NCBI RefSeq assembly: GCF_946479415.1
Contig: NZ_CAMLFY010000108.1
Coordinates: 1-16,062 of the forward strand
Source of the DNA: an uncultured Shinella sp.
GTDB lineage: Bacteria > Pseudomonadota > Alphaproteobacteria > Rhizobiales > Rhizobiaceae
Length of the DNA stretch: 16,062 bases
Direction of reading: 5' to 3'
A model generated the notes under the pieces. The model had not been told where the DNA came from. It ran no database searches and saw only the letters and a list, made by a program, of their open reading frames with translations. This document shows, one piece after another, positions 7,869-14,500 of the stretch (the stretch's first letter is position 1; each line of letters opens with the position of its first letter). The position numbers were made by a program, and so were the translations under genes.

Positions 7869-9053
7869 TCACTCCATATGGCTGATGATCATTTCTGCAA
7901 TGGGGATCGCCGATGTCGCTGCGGGAGAAGGGGCGTTGCAGACATGCAGCATTCTATCCGTTTCGGCGAAAAGGAAGTCGTGGATGAGGCTGCCGTCCTT
8001 ATGCACCGCTTGCGCGCGAATGCCCGCCTCGCATGGCAGAAGATCATCCAGGGCAAGGGTCGGGCAGTATTTTTGACACTCTTTGAGATAGCCCGGTTTC
8101 CAGAAGGAGTTGCGGAATTCCTGTAGCGCCGATTTGCGATGTGCGAAGGCGGTTTTCCAGAAGCCGGGAAAGCCGGTGATCCCGACAGTATCGGAAAGGT
8201 TGACGGAGAGACGCGGATAGCCCTCGCGCGCAAAACCGATGACGGCGTTCGGGCCGACGGTCACGCCGCCATCGATCATGCGCGTGAGATGGATGCCCAG
8301 GAAAGGCAGCGACGGGTCGGGAATAGGGTAGATGAGGTGGCGCACGATGGCGTTCTTTTCCGGCGGGAGGCGGTAGTACTCACCCCGGAAGGGAATGATG
8401 CGATGGTCGATCGAGAGACCCGCAAGCATCGCCAGTCGATCCGATTGCAGGCCGCCGCACACGATGAGCTTCTTTGCTTGCCAGCTTGCACTATCGGCAT
8501 CGATATCGACGGCATCGACATGCTCGCGTATCCCCGTTACGCGCGTTGACAACCGGATTTGCCCGCCCAGTGTTTCCACGCGCCGTCCCATGGCTTTGCA
8601 GATGTTGGAATAATCGACGATGCCGGTCGAGGGAACGAGAAGCGCGCCGAGGCCGCTGATGTTGGGCTCCCGCTCCTTCAGTTCCCCGGCGTCGAGCCTG
8701 ATGACCTCGACCCCGTTCTGTTTCGAGCGCTCGTATAGCGCTTGCATGCGCAGCATTTCGGGGGCGGACGTTGCAACCAGCAGCTTGCCGCAAACATCGA
8801 AGCGAATGTCGTTGTCGGTGCAGAACGCCTTGGTCGCTACCGCGCCCTTGCGGCAAAGTTCAGCCTTCAAGCTGCCCGGCGGATAATATATTCCGGCATG
8901 GATGACACCGCTGTTGTGCCCCGTCTGGTGCCGTGCGAGCCGATCTTCCTTTTCCAGCAGCACAAGACTGATGCCCGGCTTGGTCTCGAGAAGTCGCATG
9001 GCGGTTGCCAGGCCGACGATGCCGCCGCCGATGACGCAGTAGTCGAAGATCAT
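7869..9053 (-). CDS. lhgO: L-2-hydroxyglutarate oxidase (FAD-dependent)
   Basis: A 394-residue FAD enzyme that oxidises L-2-hydroxyglutarate to 2-oxoglutarate, passing electrons to oxygen or the membrane quinone pool. The N-terminus has the dinucleotide-binding motif VIGGGIVGLATAMRLLE (GxGxxG at residues 9 to 14), followed by LLEKEDRLARHQTGHNSGVI and HAGIYYPPGSLKAELC, which are diagnostic for LhgO. Later landmarks are LVPSTGIVDY, the IIPFRGEYYRL segment, HLTRMIDGGVTVGPNA and the C-terminal HVCNAPSPAATSAIPIAEMI. The length fits the family. The start has only a weak ribosome binding site (GAAGAG), but it places the FAD motif at the very N-terminus as expected. It stands alone between the RTX gene and a repeat element, with no obvious metabolic partner nearby. 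Confidence 0.93.
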   Translation of the reverse strand: MIFDYCVIGGGIVGLATAMRLLETKPGISLVLLEKEDRLARHQTGHNSGVIHAGIYYPPGSLKAELCRKGAVATKAFCTDNDIRFDVCGKLLVATSAPEMLRMQALYERSKQNGVEVIRLDAGELKEREPNISGLGALLVPSTGIVDYSNICKAMGRRVETLGGQIRLSTRVTGIREHVDAVDIDADSASWQAKKLIVCGGLQSDRLAMLAGLSIDHRIIPFRGEYYRLPPEKNAIVRHLIYPIPDPSLPFLGIHLTRMIDGGVTVGPNAVIGFAREGYPRLSVNLSDTVGITGFPGFWKTAFAHRKSALQEFRNSFWKPGYLKECQKYCPTLALDDLLPCEAGIRAQAVHKDGSLIHDFLFAETDRMLHVCNAPSPAATSAIPIAEMIISHME

Positions 9054-9238
9054 GTCCGGTGCTCTTCAATGTGCCGCCTGGCCTTCAAGATGGCCCTCCC
9101 GCACACGATAGGTTTTTCCGGTTCCGTCGAAAAGATGGGTTCGAGTACGCCGGCGCGAAAATGAAGCTCTGCGCCGCGCATCTATCAACGGCTTGATGAT
9201 GACCGGTTGGTTTGCCGCCGACATCCCGTTGGAGCTGT

Positions 9239-9344
9239 CTAGAGCATTTTCGGTGAACTCTGGTTCACCGGAAATGCTCTGGTTTTTGTTTTTGCCGCAT
9301 TTTCCGACGCCGAAGCGATCTCGCTTCGGCTGGAAATGCTCTAG
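9239..9344. repeat. 106-bp RIME-like double-palindrome intergenic repeat
   Basis: The element is bounded by an 11-base perfect terminal inverted repeat (CTAGAGCATTT at 9239-9249, AAATGCTCTAG at 9334-9344). Inside are two hairpins. The first pairs 9241-9258 with 9263-9280 over 18 bases with one mismatch. The second has a perfect 10-base stem (9309-9318 with 9321-9330). A T-rich spacer (9281-9296) separates them. The size, the two palindromes and the AGAGCATTTCC ends resemble the rhizobial RIME family of dispersed elements. The assignment is from memory of that family, not a search. It could also act as a terminator or as an RNA-processing site between the small gene and lhgO. Confidence 0.75.
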
Positions 9345-9535
9345 CGGGAATCGCTTGGCGGCAACGGTGGCAGGACTGCAAGGCGTCTCCCGAGCGGTAA
9401 GGCATCCAGCAGGATCGAGACACCGGCTCCATCCTGCCGGCTGAACGCAACACCGATCTTGGTGAAGACGTCCTTGCCACCGTCTCGTTCGCGAATTGCA
9501 AAGACGTCAAAGTCTGGTTTTCGTCCTTCGGACAT
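9341..9535 (-). CDS. conserved small protein, 64 residues, unknown function
   Basis: A short cytoplasmic protein beginning MSEGRKPDFDVFAIRERDGG, then KDVFTKIGVAFSRQDGAGVS, then ILLDALPLGRRLAVLPP. This pattern matches small uncharacterised proteins I recall from alphaproteobacterial genomes, in which a KPDF..F..RER start, a TKIGVAF core and an LDALPL.G end are conserved. The function is unknown. AAGGAG lies eight bases before the start codon. It follows the HlyD-family gene by 45 bases on the same strand, so it is probably the last gene of that operon. Its stop codon (complement of 9341-9343) is formed by the terminal CTAG of the RIME-like repeat. The last residues (PPSDSR) are therefore encoded right up to the repeat border, and the C-terminus may have been changed when the repeat arrived. 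Confidence 0.72.
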   Translation of the reverse strand: MSEGRKPDFDVFAIRERDGGKDVFTKIGVAFSRQDGAGVSILLDALPLGRRLAVLPPLPPSDSR

Positions 9536-9543
9536 CTTGGTTT

Positions 9544-9549
9544 CTCCTT
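9544..9549 (-). promoter_or_regulatory. ribosome binding site of the small conserved gene
   Basis: AAGGAG on the minus strand, eight bases before the ATG at 9535. It is the strongest single argument that this short frame is translated, and it selects this frame over an overlapping one ending at 9510. Confidence 0.75.
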
Positions 9550-9580
9550 TCCTGGATTGAAATCCTTTTCTCGATTGCGG

Positions 9581-10894
9581 TCATGAATCGCGGAATGCGC
9601 GGCTGAAATAGTCGGTGAGCGGCTTCATGACATAGCTGACGGGGGAGCGGCTGTCGGTGGTGATGAAGGCTTCGACCGGCATGCCGGAAACGAGCGTATT
9701 CTCGCCGAGCCTGCCGATCTCGGTCTCCGAAAGCGCGATCTCCGCGAAGTAATAGAGACCCTGGCTTCGTTCATCGATGAAGGCGTCCGCCGAAATCTGG
9801 AAGACCTTGCCGAAGATGATCGGCGTGGTGCGGCGATGAAAGGCGACGAAGCGCAGGGCGGCGTCCTGTCCTATGTGGACCTGGTCTATGTCGGCGGCAT
9901 CCACCCGTACCGTCACCGTTTGGGGCAACACATCGGGAACGATGAACATCAGCGCCTGCCCGGGCTGCGCCACCGAGCGAAGCCCCTCGACCTTGAGGTC
10001 ATGAACGATCCCGCCGATGGGTGCGCGGATTTCCAGCGTCGTCAGTTTCTGCAAGATGGCGCGCCGGCTTTCCATCAGGCGGATGCGTGCCTGGCCAAGC
10101 TCGTTCAGCTTGTCGGAATTGGTCTTGCTATCGCTTTGCAGCTTTGCGTTCGATTGCACTTCGAGTTCGGCGATCTCTCCCTTGAGTTCGGCGATCTTGG
10201 CGACCGAGATGCCGATCTCGCCCTTGGTGTTGATCACATCGTTGCGGGCGGCGTTGAAATCGGCGACGAGACCGATCTTTCGGCTGAAAAGCCGTTCGGC
10301 AATGGCAAGCTGCTCGTTGAACACATCGAGTTTTCCTCTCCGCGACAATAGGACGGCCTCTTCTCCGGCGATCTGTTCGCGGATTTGCGCGACCTGCTCG
10401 TGCATCAGGCGTTTCTCGGTCTCGATGGAGGCATGGTAGACGTCGAGCTGAAGCTGCTGTCGTTCGATGAGCCTGTGGTAATAGGGGATCGTGCTCGACG
10501 CCTTGATCAGCAGCGGGTCGGGGGAAAGTGTTTTGGCGCCGGCAATAAGGGCCTCCAGCCGCGCCTCGTTGGCGAAGATCTCGAAAAGTTCACCTTCGAT
10601 CACCGAAAGGTCGGATTTCAGCGGATCCTCGTCGAGCTTCACAAGGATCTCTCCCGCGACGACCTTGTCGCCGTTGTGATGGTAGACCTTGGCAACGACG
10701 CCGCCGCTCGGATGCTCAACTGCGGTTCTCGTCGTGGCCGCCTGGATCTGGCCCTTGGCGATCACCGCACCGGCAATGCTGAAGCTGGTTCCCCAGCCGA
10801 GGATGACGCCGACGAGCGCCATGGCTGCCAGAAGGCCGATGCTGAGCGGCTGCCAGATCATCCAAGTTCGCCTTCGCATCCCATCGCCCCCCAT
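9581..10894 (-). CDS. HlyD-family type I secretion periplasmic adaptor (PrsE-like)
   Basis: A 437-residue membrane fusion protein that joins an inner-membrane ABC exporter to an outer-membrane channel. It has a short cytoplasmic N-terminus, one membrane segment (about 13 to 35), a lipoyl-like half (VEHPSGGVVAKVYHHNGDKV, then VAGEILVKLDEDPLKSDL), a long alpha-helical hairpin with coiled-coil character (about 85 to 285), the second lipoyl half (LEIRAPIGGIVHDLKVEGL) and a beta-barrel region ending GMPVEAFITTDSRSPVSYVM. These are standard for PrsE/HlyD proteins. It begins 13 bases after the ABC gene, so the two are co-transcribed. The start is uncertain: the ATG at 10894 lies inside a 10-base tandem repeat, and another in-frame ATG follows at 10879. 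No TolC-type partner gene is in the window. Confidence 0.92.
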   Translation of the reverse strand: MGGDGMRRRTWMIWQPLSIGLLAAMALVGVILGWGTSFSIAGAVIAKGQIQAATTRTAVEHPSGGVVAKVYHHNGDKVVAGEILVKLDEDPLKSDLSVIEGELFEIFANEARLEALIAGAKTLSPDPLLIKASSTIPYYHRLIERQQLQLDVYHASIETEKRLMHEQVAQIREQIAGEEAVLLSRRGKLDVFNEQLAIAERLFSRKIGLVADFNAARNDVINTKGEIGISVAKIAELKGEIAELEVQSNAKLQSDSKTNSDKLNELGQARIRLMESRRAILQKLTTLEIRAPIGGIVHDLKVEGLRSVAQPGQALMFIVPDVLPQTVTVRVDAADIDQVHIGQDAALRFVAFHRRTTPIIFGKVFQISADAFIDERSQGLYYFAEIALSETEIGRLGENTLVSGMPVEAFITTDSRSPVSYVMKPLTDYFSRAFRDS

Positions 10895-10907
10895 CGCCCC
10901 CCATCGC
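10881..10907. repeat. 10-bp tandem repeat over the adaptor start codon
   Basis: CCATCGCCCC is present 2.7 times in perfect tandem. On the coding (minus) strand each copy carries an ATG and a G-run. Because the unit is 10 bases, the three ATGs (10904, 10894, 10884) lie in three different frames, and only the one at 10894 opens the adaptor. Confidence 0.85.
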
Positions 10908-12623
10908 TCAAAGCTTGTGCTTGCTGTCGAGCTTGACCACGTTTCCCGCTTTCCCGGCTTTCGCCATGCCTTCCTGAAGGGTTTCCTTCAGCTGACCGGC
11001 TGCCATGGCGAAGCGGCGCTGCGACTGAAATGCTTGCAGGCCCTTGCGGCTGAAGATAATCATGATGCCGCCGCCGGCCAGAAAATCGGTGACGAAATCC
11101 TTGAAACGTCCCGGAAGGCCTTCGCGCAGGACTTGGTCCGGTTCATCGAGTACGAGGATCTTCGGCCGACGATAAAGCGCGCGCGCGAAGGCGATCATAT
11201 GCCGCTCGCTTTTGGAGAAATTGCCGCCTGCGGCATCGACTGACGTCTTGTAGCCTTCGGGAAGGCTCATGATGAGATCGTGCACGGCGGCAAGGCGCGC
11301 AGCCGCGACGAGCGCTTCGGGGTCGGGCGTCCTGTCGAAACCGGCAATATTGTCTTCGAGAGTGCCGGGCAGGAAGGAGACCGTCTGCGGCACATAGCCG
11401 ATGGTGCTGCGGGCCTGATCCAGCGAAAGCCGTTCGGCCTGTATGCCGCCGATGAGAACGGTCCCGTTGCTTCGTTCCAGGCGGCCGAGAATGGCCTCCG
11501 CGAGCACGGTCTTGCCGCTCCCCGTCCGGCCGGTGATCTCGACAGACGTGCCCGGCCCGATGTCCAGGCTGACGCCGCGCAGGATCTGCTGGCGGGTGGT
11601 CGCAGAGCGGACATAGAGGTTCCCCAGCGTGACGCTCGCCGCAAGCTCGCCGCTTCCCGCTGTGCCGAGCCGCGTGTCGCGCTGATTGAGGCTGGTATCC
11701 AGCCGCCGCCAGTCGGCGATGCTTTCCTGCAGGCGGGGTAATTCTCCCAGGAACCGCTCGAAGGGAAAAACCACGCGGACCGCAAGGTAATTGGTTGCCA
11801 CCATGGCGCCGATCGAAACGTCGCCCTTTATCGCATGATAGGCCCCGACCGCGAGCAATGTATATTGCAGGAGCATCGCCAGATGCTTGGAGCCGATCTC
11901 GAAACAGGCATCCCAGTCCTTCAGCTCGATCGCCCGGTCCCGAGAATCCCTGCGGGCTGCCATCCAGCGATCGATGAAAGCCGCCGTCATCTCATGAGAC
12001 CGGATGACATGTCTCGATCCACCGATCTGTTCTCTCAGCACGCTGACGGTGTCGCTCGCCTGCGTGGCGCGCAGATCGTAGTCCTTCACGAAATGCTGGC
12101 GCAGAAGTGCGACGATGAGGATCAGCAGCAGTCCGGCGACCACGATCCAGCCGAGCGAGGCGTGGAGGATGAAGATCGGAATGAGGAAGATCGGCGACCA
12201 GATGAAGTCGAGTATGGCGATCAGCGAACCGGAGTGAAAGAAGGAGCGGAGCCGGTCCAGTTCGTTGAGTTCGGGCGCGGGTTTCGGCCCGGCATTCGTG
12301 AGATAGGCGTTGCGGTTCCTGGCTTGGAAAATCCCGGTTTCCACTGCCTCCTGAAACTGGGCGCCGAACCTCGCCATGATCCGCCGGCGCGAATAGTCGA
12401 TGAGTGCCATCAGGACGAGAAGTGCGGCCACCAGCACGAAAAGCGCAATCAGCGTTTCCTCCGCCCGCGAACTCAGCACGCGGTCGTAGACGAGGATCAT
12501 GAAAAGCGGGCCTGTCAAACGCAGGAGGTTGTAGAAGAAGCTGAAGGCAAGGGAGAACAGGAAGATATAGCGGACCCTGTGCAGTGCCTGACGCAATATC
12601 GTACGGCTTGAAGCAGTGGACAT
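10908..12623 (-). CDS. type I secretion ABC transporter (PrsD-like) with degenerate ATPase motifs
   Basis: A 571-residue half-transporter: membrane domain about 1 to 300, nucleotide-binding domain about 330 to 545, no C39 peptidase domain. The opening YNLLRLTGPLFMILVYDRVL is diagnostic of PrsD-type exporters. Walker A (GRTGSGKT, 365-372), the Q-loop (GYVPQTVSFLPGTLEDNIAGF region) and Walker B with its glutamate (ILVLDEP, 489-495) are intact. The signature LSGGQ is replaced by FSKSE (469-473), the D-loop by DQVLR, and the switch histidine after the last strand by serine (MIIFSRK, near 525). This is unusual for a sole exporter ATPase. The frame is open further upstream, but the start at 12623 gives the family length, and GGATGAG precedes it. 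It forms an operon with the HlyD-family adaptor. Partner and cargo are inferred from context: the RTX protein, the acidic repeat protein, or both. Confidence 0.9.
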   Translation of the reverse strand: MSTASSRTILRQALHRVRYIFLFSLAFSFFYNLLRLTGPLFMILVYDRVLSSRAEETLIALFVLVAALLVLMALIDYSRRRIMARFGAQFQEAVETGIFQARNRNAYLTNAGPKPAPELNELDRLRSFFHSGSLIAILDFIWSPIFLIPIFILHASLGWIVVAGLLLILIVALLRQHFVKDYDLRATQASDTVSVLREQIGGSRHVIRSHEMTAAFIDRWMAARRDSRDRAIELKDWDACFEIGSKHLAMLLQYTLLAVGAYHAIKGDVSIGAMVATNYLAVRVVFPFERFLGELPRLQESIADWRRLDTSLNQRDTRLGTAGSGELAASVTLGNLYVRSATTRQQILRGVSLDIGPGTSVEITGRTGSGKTVLAEAILGRLERSNGTVLIGGIQAERLSLDQARSTIGYVPQTVSFLPGTLEDNIAGFDRTPDPEALVAAARLAAVHDLIMSLPEGYKTSVDAAGGNFSKSERHMIAFARALYRRPKILVLDEPDQVLREGLPGRFKDFVTDFLAGGGIMIIFSRKGLQAFQSQRRFAMAAGQLKETLQEGMAKAGKAGNVVKLDSKHKL

Positions 12624-12739
12624 GAGCTCATCCACGGGAAAAACAGCCGCGGCAATCCATGCCGACGGCCGTCTTCCCGATCCTTTTTCGCTATGAATGC
12701 GCCGGGCAACTGCGTGCGAATATGCCCGGCGCGGTTTTG
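12624..12739 (-). promoter_or_regulatory. intercistronic hairpin between oxygenase and exporter genes
   Basis: A perfect 10-base inverted repeat (12699-12708 with 12723-12732) with a 14-base loop lies 7 bases past the oxygenase stop. On the minus strand it is not followed directly by a T-run, so it looks more like an attenuator or mRNA-stabilising hairpin than a full terminator. On the plus strand GGTTTTGC follows it. The exporter gene may thus be read at a different level from the oxygenase gene. Confidence 0.55.
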
Positions 12740-13384
12740 CTACTTGCGCTTCACCTGGTTGATGTTGAAGGAGATGATCACCCGGTCTGCATTTCTGCCG
12801 GGCGCCGTCGCCATGTTGGAATCGACACCATGGTAGAGCCAGCTCGGGAAGAACAGCATCCTGCCCGCCACGGGCTTGTAGTTGACTTTCGTCCAGCAAT
12901 TGCGCGGGCGCTTGCGCTTCGGCAGATATTTTGCCTGGTTCATCAGCAGTGCGGTGCGCGGATCGACAAACTCGATGTCGCCGGAGGCTTCCGGCGTCTG
13001 CACATAGTACACGCCACTCCAGATCGCGCCCGGATGAACGTGCATGCGGTTGCCGTTGCCGGGCGGGTTGATGATCGACCACATGGTGGTGACCTTCAGA
13101 TCGTGATCCCGCGCATAGCCGAGCTCCTTGGAAATATGCGAGCCGACCTGATGAATGTGCGACAGGATGCTGTTGTAGTCTTTGGATTTGTGCAGGTTCG
13201 TGTCGCTGTGCCAGCTTCCGAGTTCGGCGGTGTTGGATTTCGTGACGCCGATCTTGTCGGCTTCGCGGTTGCGGTAGATGAGGTCGAGCAGAGCATTGTT
13301 CAGCCCGTCGGGATCGGGAAGATCGAACTGATAGACCATCGTCGGGAAGTAGTCGGTACGGCTGATATTCACCATTTCGTTCAT
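12740..13384 (-). CDS. putative 2OG-Fe(II) oxygenase (TIGR02466-like)
   Basis: A 214-residue cytoplasmic protein of the putative 2-oxoglutarate/iron oxygenase group. Such enzymes hydroxylate a substrate using oxygen and 2-oxoglutarate. The opening (YFPTMVYQFDLP) and the core (SIINPPGNGNRMHVHPGAIW, SGVYYVQTPEASGDIEFVDP) are characteristic. Likely metal ligands are H115 or H117 in HVHPG and H185 in WLYHGVDSN; R201 in RVIISFN is the likely 2OG-binding arginine. The expected second ligand (the D or E of HxD/E) is not obvious because HVHP stands there, as I recall for this subgroup. AAGGA eight bases before the ATG at 13384 supports the start. It is first in the minus-strand cluster with the exporter and is divergent from the peptidase genes. 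The substrate is unknown; the acidic repeat protein nearby is a candidate by context only. Confidence 0.82.
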   Translation of the reverse strand: MNEMVNISRTDYFPTMVYQFDLPDPDGLNNALLDLIYRNREADKIGVTKSNTAELGSWHSDTNLHKSKDYNSILSHIHQVGSHISKELGYARDHDLKVTTMWSIINPPGNGNRMHVHPGAIWSGVYYVQTPEASGDIEFVDPRTALLMNQAKYLPKRKRPRNCWTKVNYKPVAGRMLFFPSWLYHGVDSNMATAPGRNADRVIISFNINQVKRK

Positions 13385-13620
13385 CGTCGTCTTCCTTACG
13401 CAGAATTCGATAAAGCGCTGTTCGTCCGACCACCGGTCGGTGCCAGCCGCCGCTTGGGACCCGACGCCTCGCTTGAACTGTCGGTCGGCATTCCTTGATA
13501 CACGCCGGAATCTTCGGCTTCGTGCGACGTTTGTGCGATGCCGGCCGGAAATCCTTCGGCTAGGGTTCGCGATTGGATGGTCCCGGGTTTTCCGGCGGCC
13601 ATGGATATCGAGCGTGGCTC
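13385..13620. promoter_or_regulatory. divergent promoter region between oxygenase and peptidase genes
   Basis: These 236 bases separate the minus-strand oxygenase/exporter unit from the plus-strand peptidase unit and should hold both promoters. A perfect palindrome, CCGACC-ACC-GGTCGG, lies at 13426-13440, 42 bases before the oxygenase start codon. GGTCGG recurs at 13481-13486. It is a candidate operator that could control both directions. No consensus -35 or -10 boxes are evident. Confidence 0.45.
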
Positions 13621-14475
13621 ATGGGCCTCTTTTTCCGAAAATGGCGCGTCTGCAACGCCACGCGCAACTGGTGCCGAACCGTGATTGCCTGCGGCGCTGG
13701 GGCGCTGGCTCTCTGTGTCGCTGCGCCCACGATTGCCGCCGACGGCCGTCCGCCGCCCTATGACAGCACAGCCGATACGGTCTTCGACATCATAACGGCC
13801 GATGATCCCAGCAGCTTCCGGTGCCTCACTCCGCTCGGTCACGGTGCGCGTCAGATCTGGGACAAGCGTGTCGATGGCGAGCCGGTCGTCGAGGCGTTGC
13901 TTTTCGTTGCTGACTATTCCGATGGCGCATCGATCGAGATTGCCGTCAATCCGGAATTCCTGACCGTCGACAAGGCGCGCGAAGAGGCGATGCGTTATGC
14001 GGTTCCGCTTGGGCGCCTGCCGTCCGTCCTGCGCATGGGCGTGAAGCGTTTCAGCATTCACCAGGGCGACGAGGGCTTCCATGCCGGAACCGGCCAGATC
14101 GTGGTCTATGCTGGCAGGGCGGCGCGGCGCATCGAAAAGGCGCATCTGGAAGAGTCGCTTTTTCATGAGGCCGTTCATGCTGCCCTGGACGACGATCACC
14201 GGATGTCCGTGGGCTGGCGGGACGCCCAGCGACGCGACGGCGGCTTTCTGACATCCTACGGACAGGCGACGCCGGACCGCGAAGACCTGGCGGAAACGGC
14301 CCTCTTCGCCTTCGCGCTCCTGCACCATCCGGAGCGGTTTCCGCCCGTCGATACGGAAACGGTGCGCCAGACGGTGCCGAACCGGCTTGCTTATATCGCG
14401 CAGTTGTTTCCGCAGGGGCAGCCTTCGACATCTGAAATGAAGCTTTTGCGCCCGTGTCTGGGCGATCATTCGTGA
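13621..14475 (+). CDS. exported HExxH metallopeptidase-like protein
   Basis: A 284-residue protein with a Sec-type signal peptide: a basic N-terminus (FFRKWRVCNATRNWCR), a hydrophobic stretch (IACGAGALALCVAA) and probable cleavage near residue 40 (TIAA/DG). The mature part contains HEAVH (182-186), the zinc-binding and catalytic motif of gluzincin peptidases, followed by a SYGQATPDREDLAET segment whose glutamates (E221 or E225) could be the third ligand. This layout recalls lethal-factor-like and related secreted peptidases, but no family can be named safely. I chose the ATG at 13621 because the longer frame begins with TTG and would spoil the signal peptide; the ribosome binding site is weak (GAGCG). 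It is followed after 25 bases by a second HExxH gene, so the two form an operon. Activity and substrate are unproven. Confidence 0.72.
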   Translation: MGLFFRKWRVCNATRNWCRTVIACGAGALALCVAAPTIAADGRPPPYDSTADTVFDIITADDPSSFRCLTPLGHGARQIWDKRVDGEPVVEALLFVADYSDGASIEIAVNPEFLTVDKAREEAMRYAVPLGRLPSVLRMGVKRFSIHQGDEGFHAGTGQIVVYAGRAARRIEKAHLEESLFHEAVHAALDDDHRMSVGWRDAQRRDGGFLTSYGQATPDREDLAETALFAFALLHHPERFPPVDTETVRQTVPNRLAYIAQLFPQGQPSTSEMKLLRPCLGDHS

Positions 14476-14500
14476 GCCGGGACAGCGGCTGGTGGTCGAC

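Noticed and set aside
12624..13433. Upstream extension of the ABC transporter frame to 841 codons
   Set aside because: The extra 270 codons overlap the oxygenase gene in another frame and have no ABC features. The start at 12623 gives the normal PrsD length.
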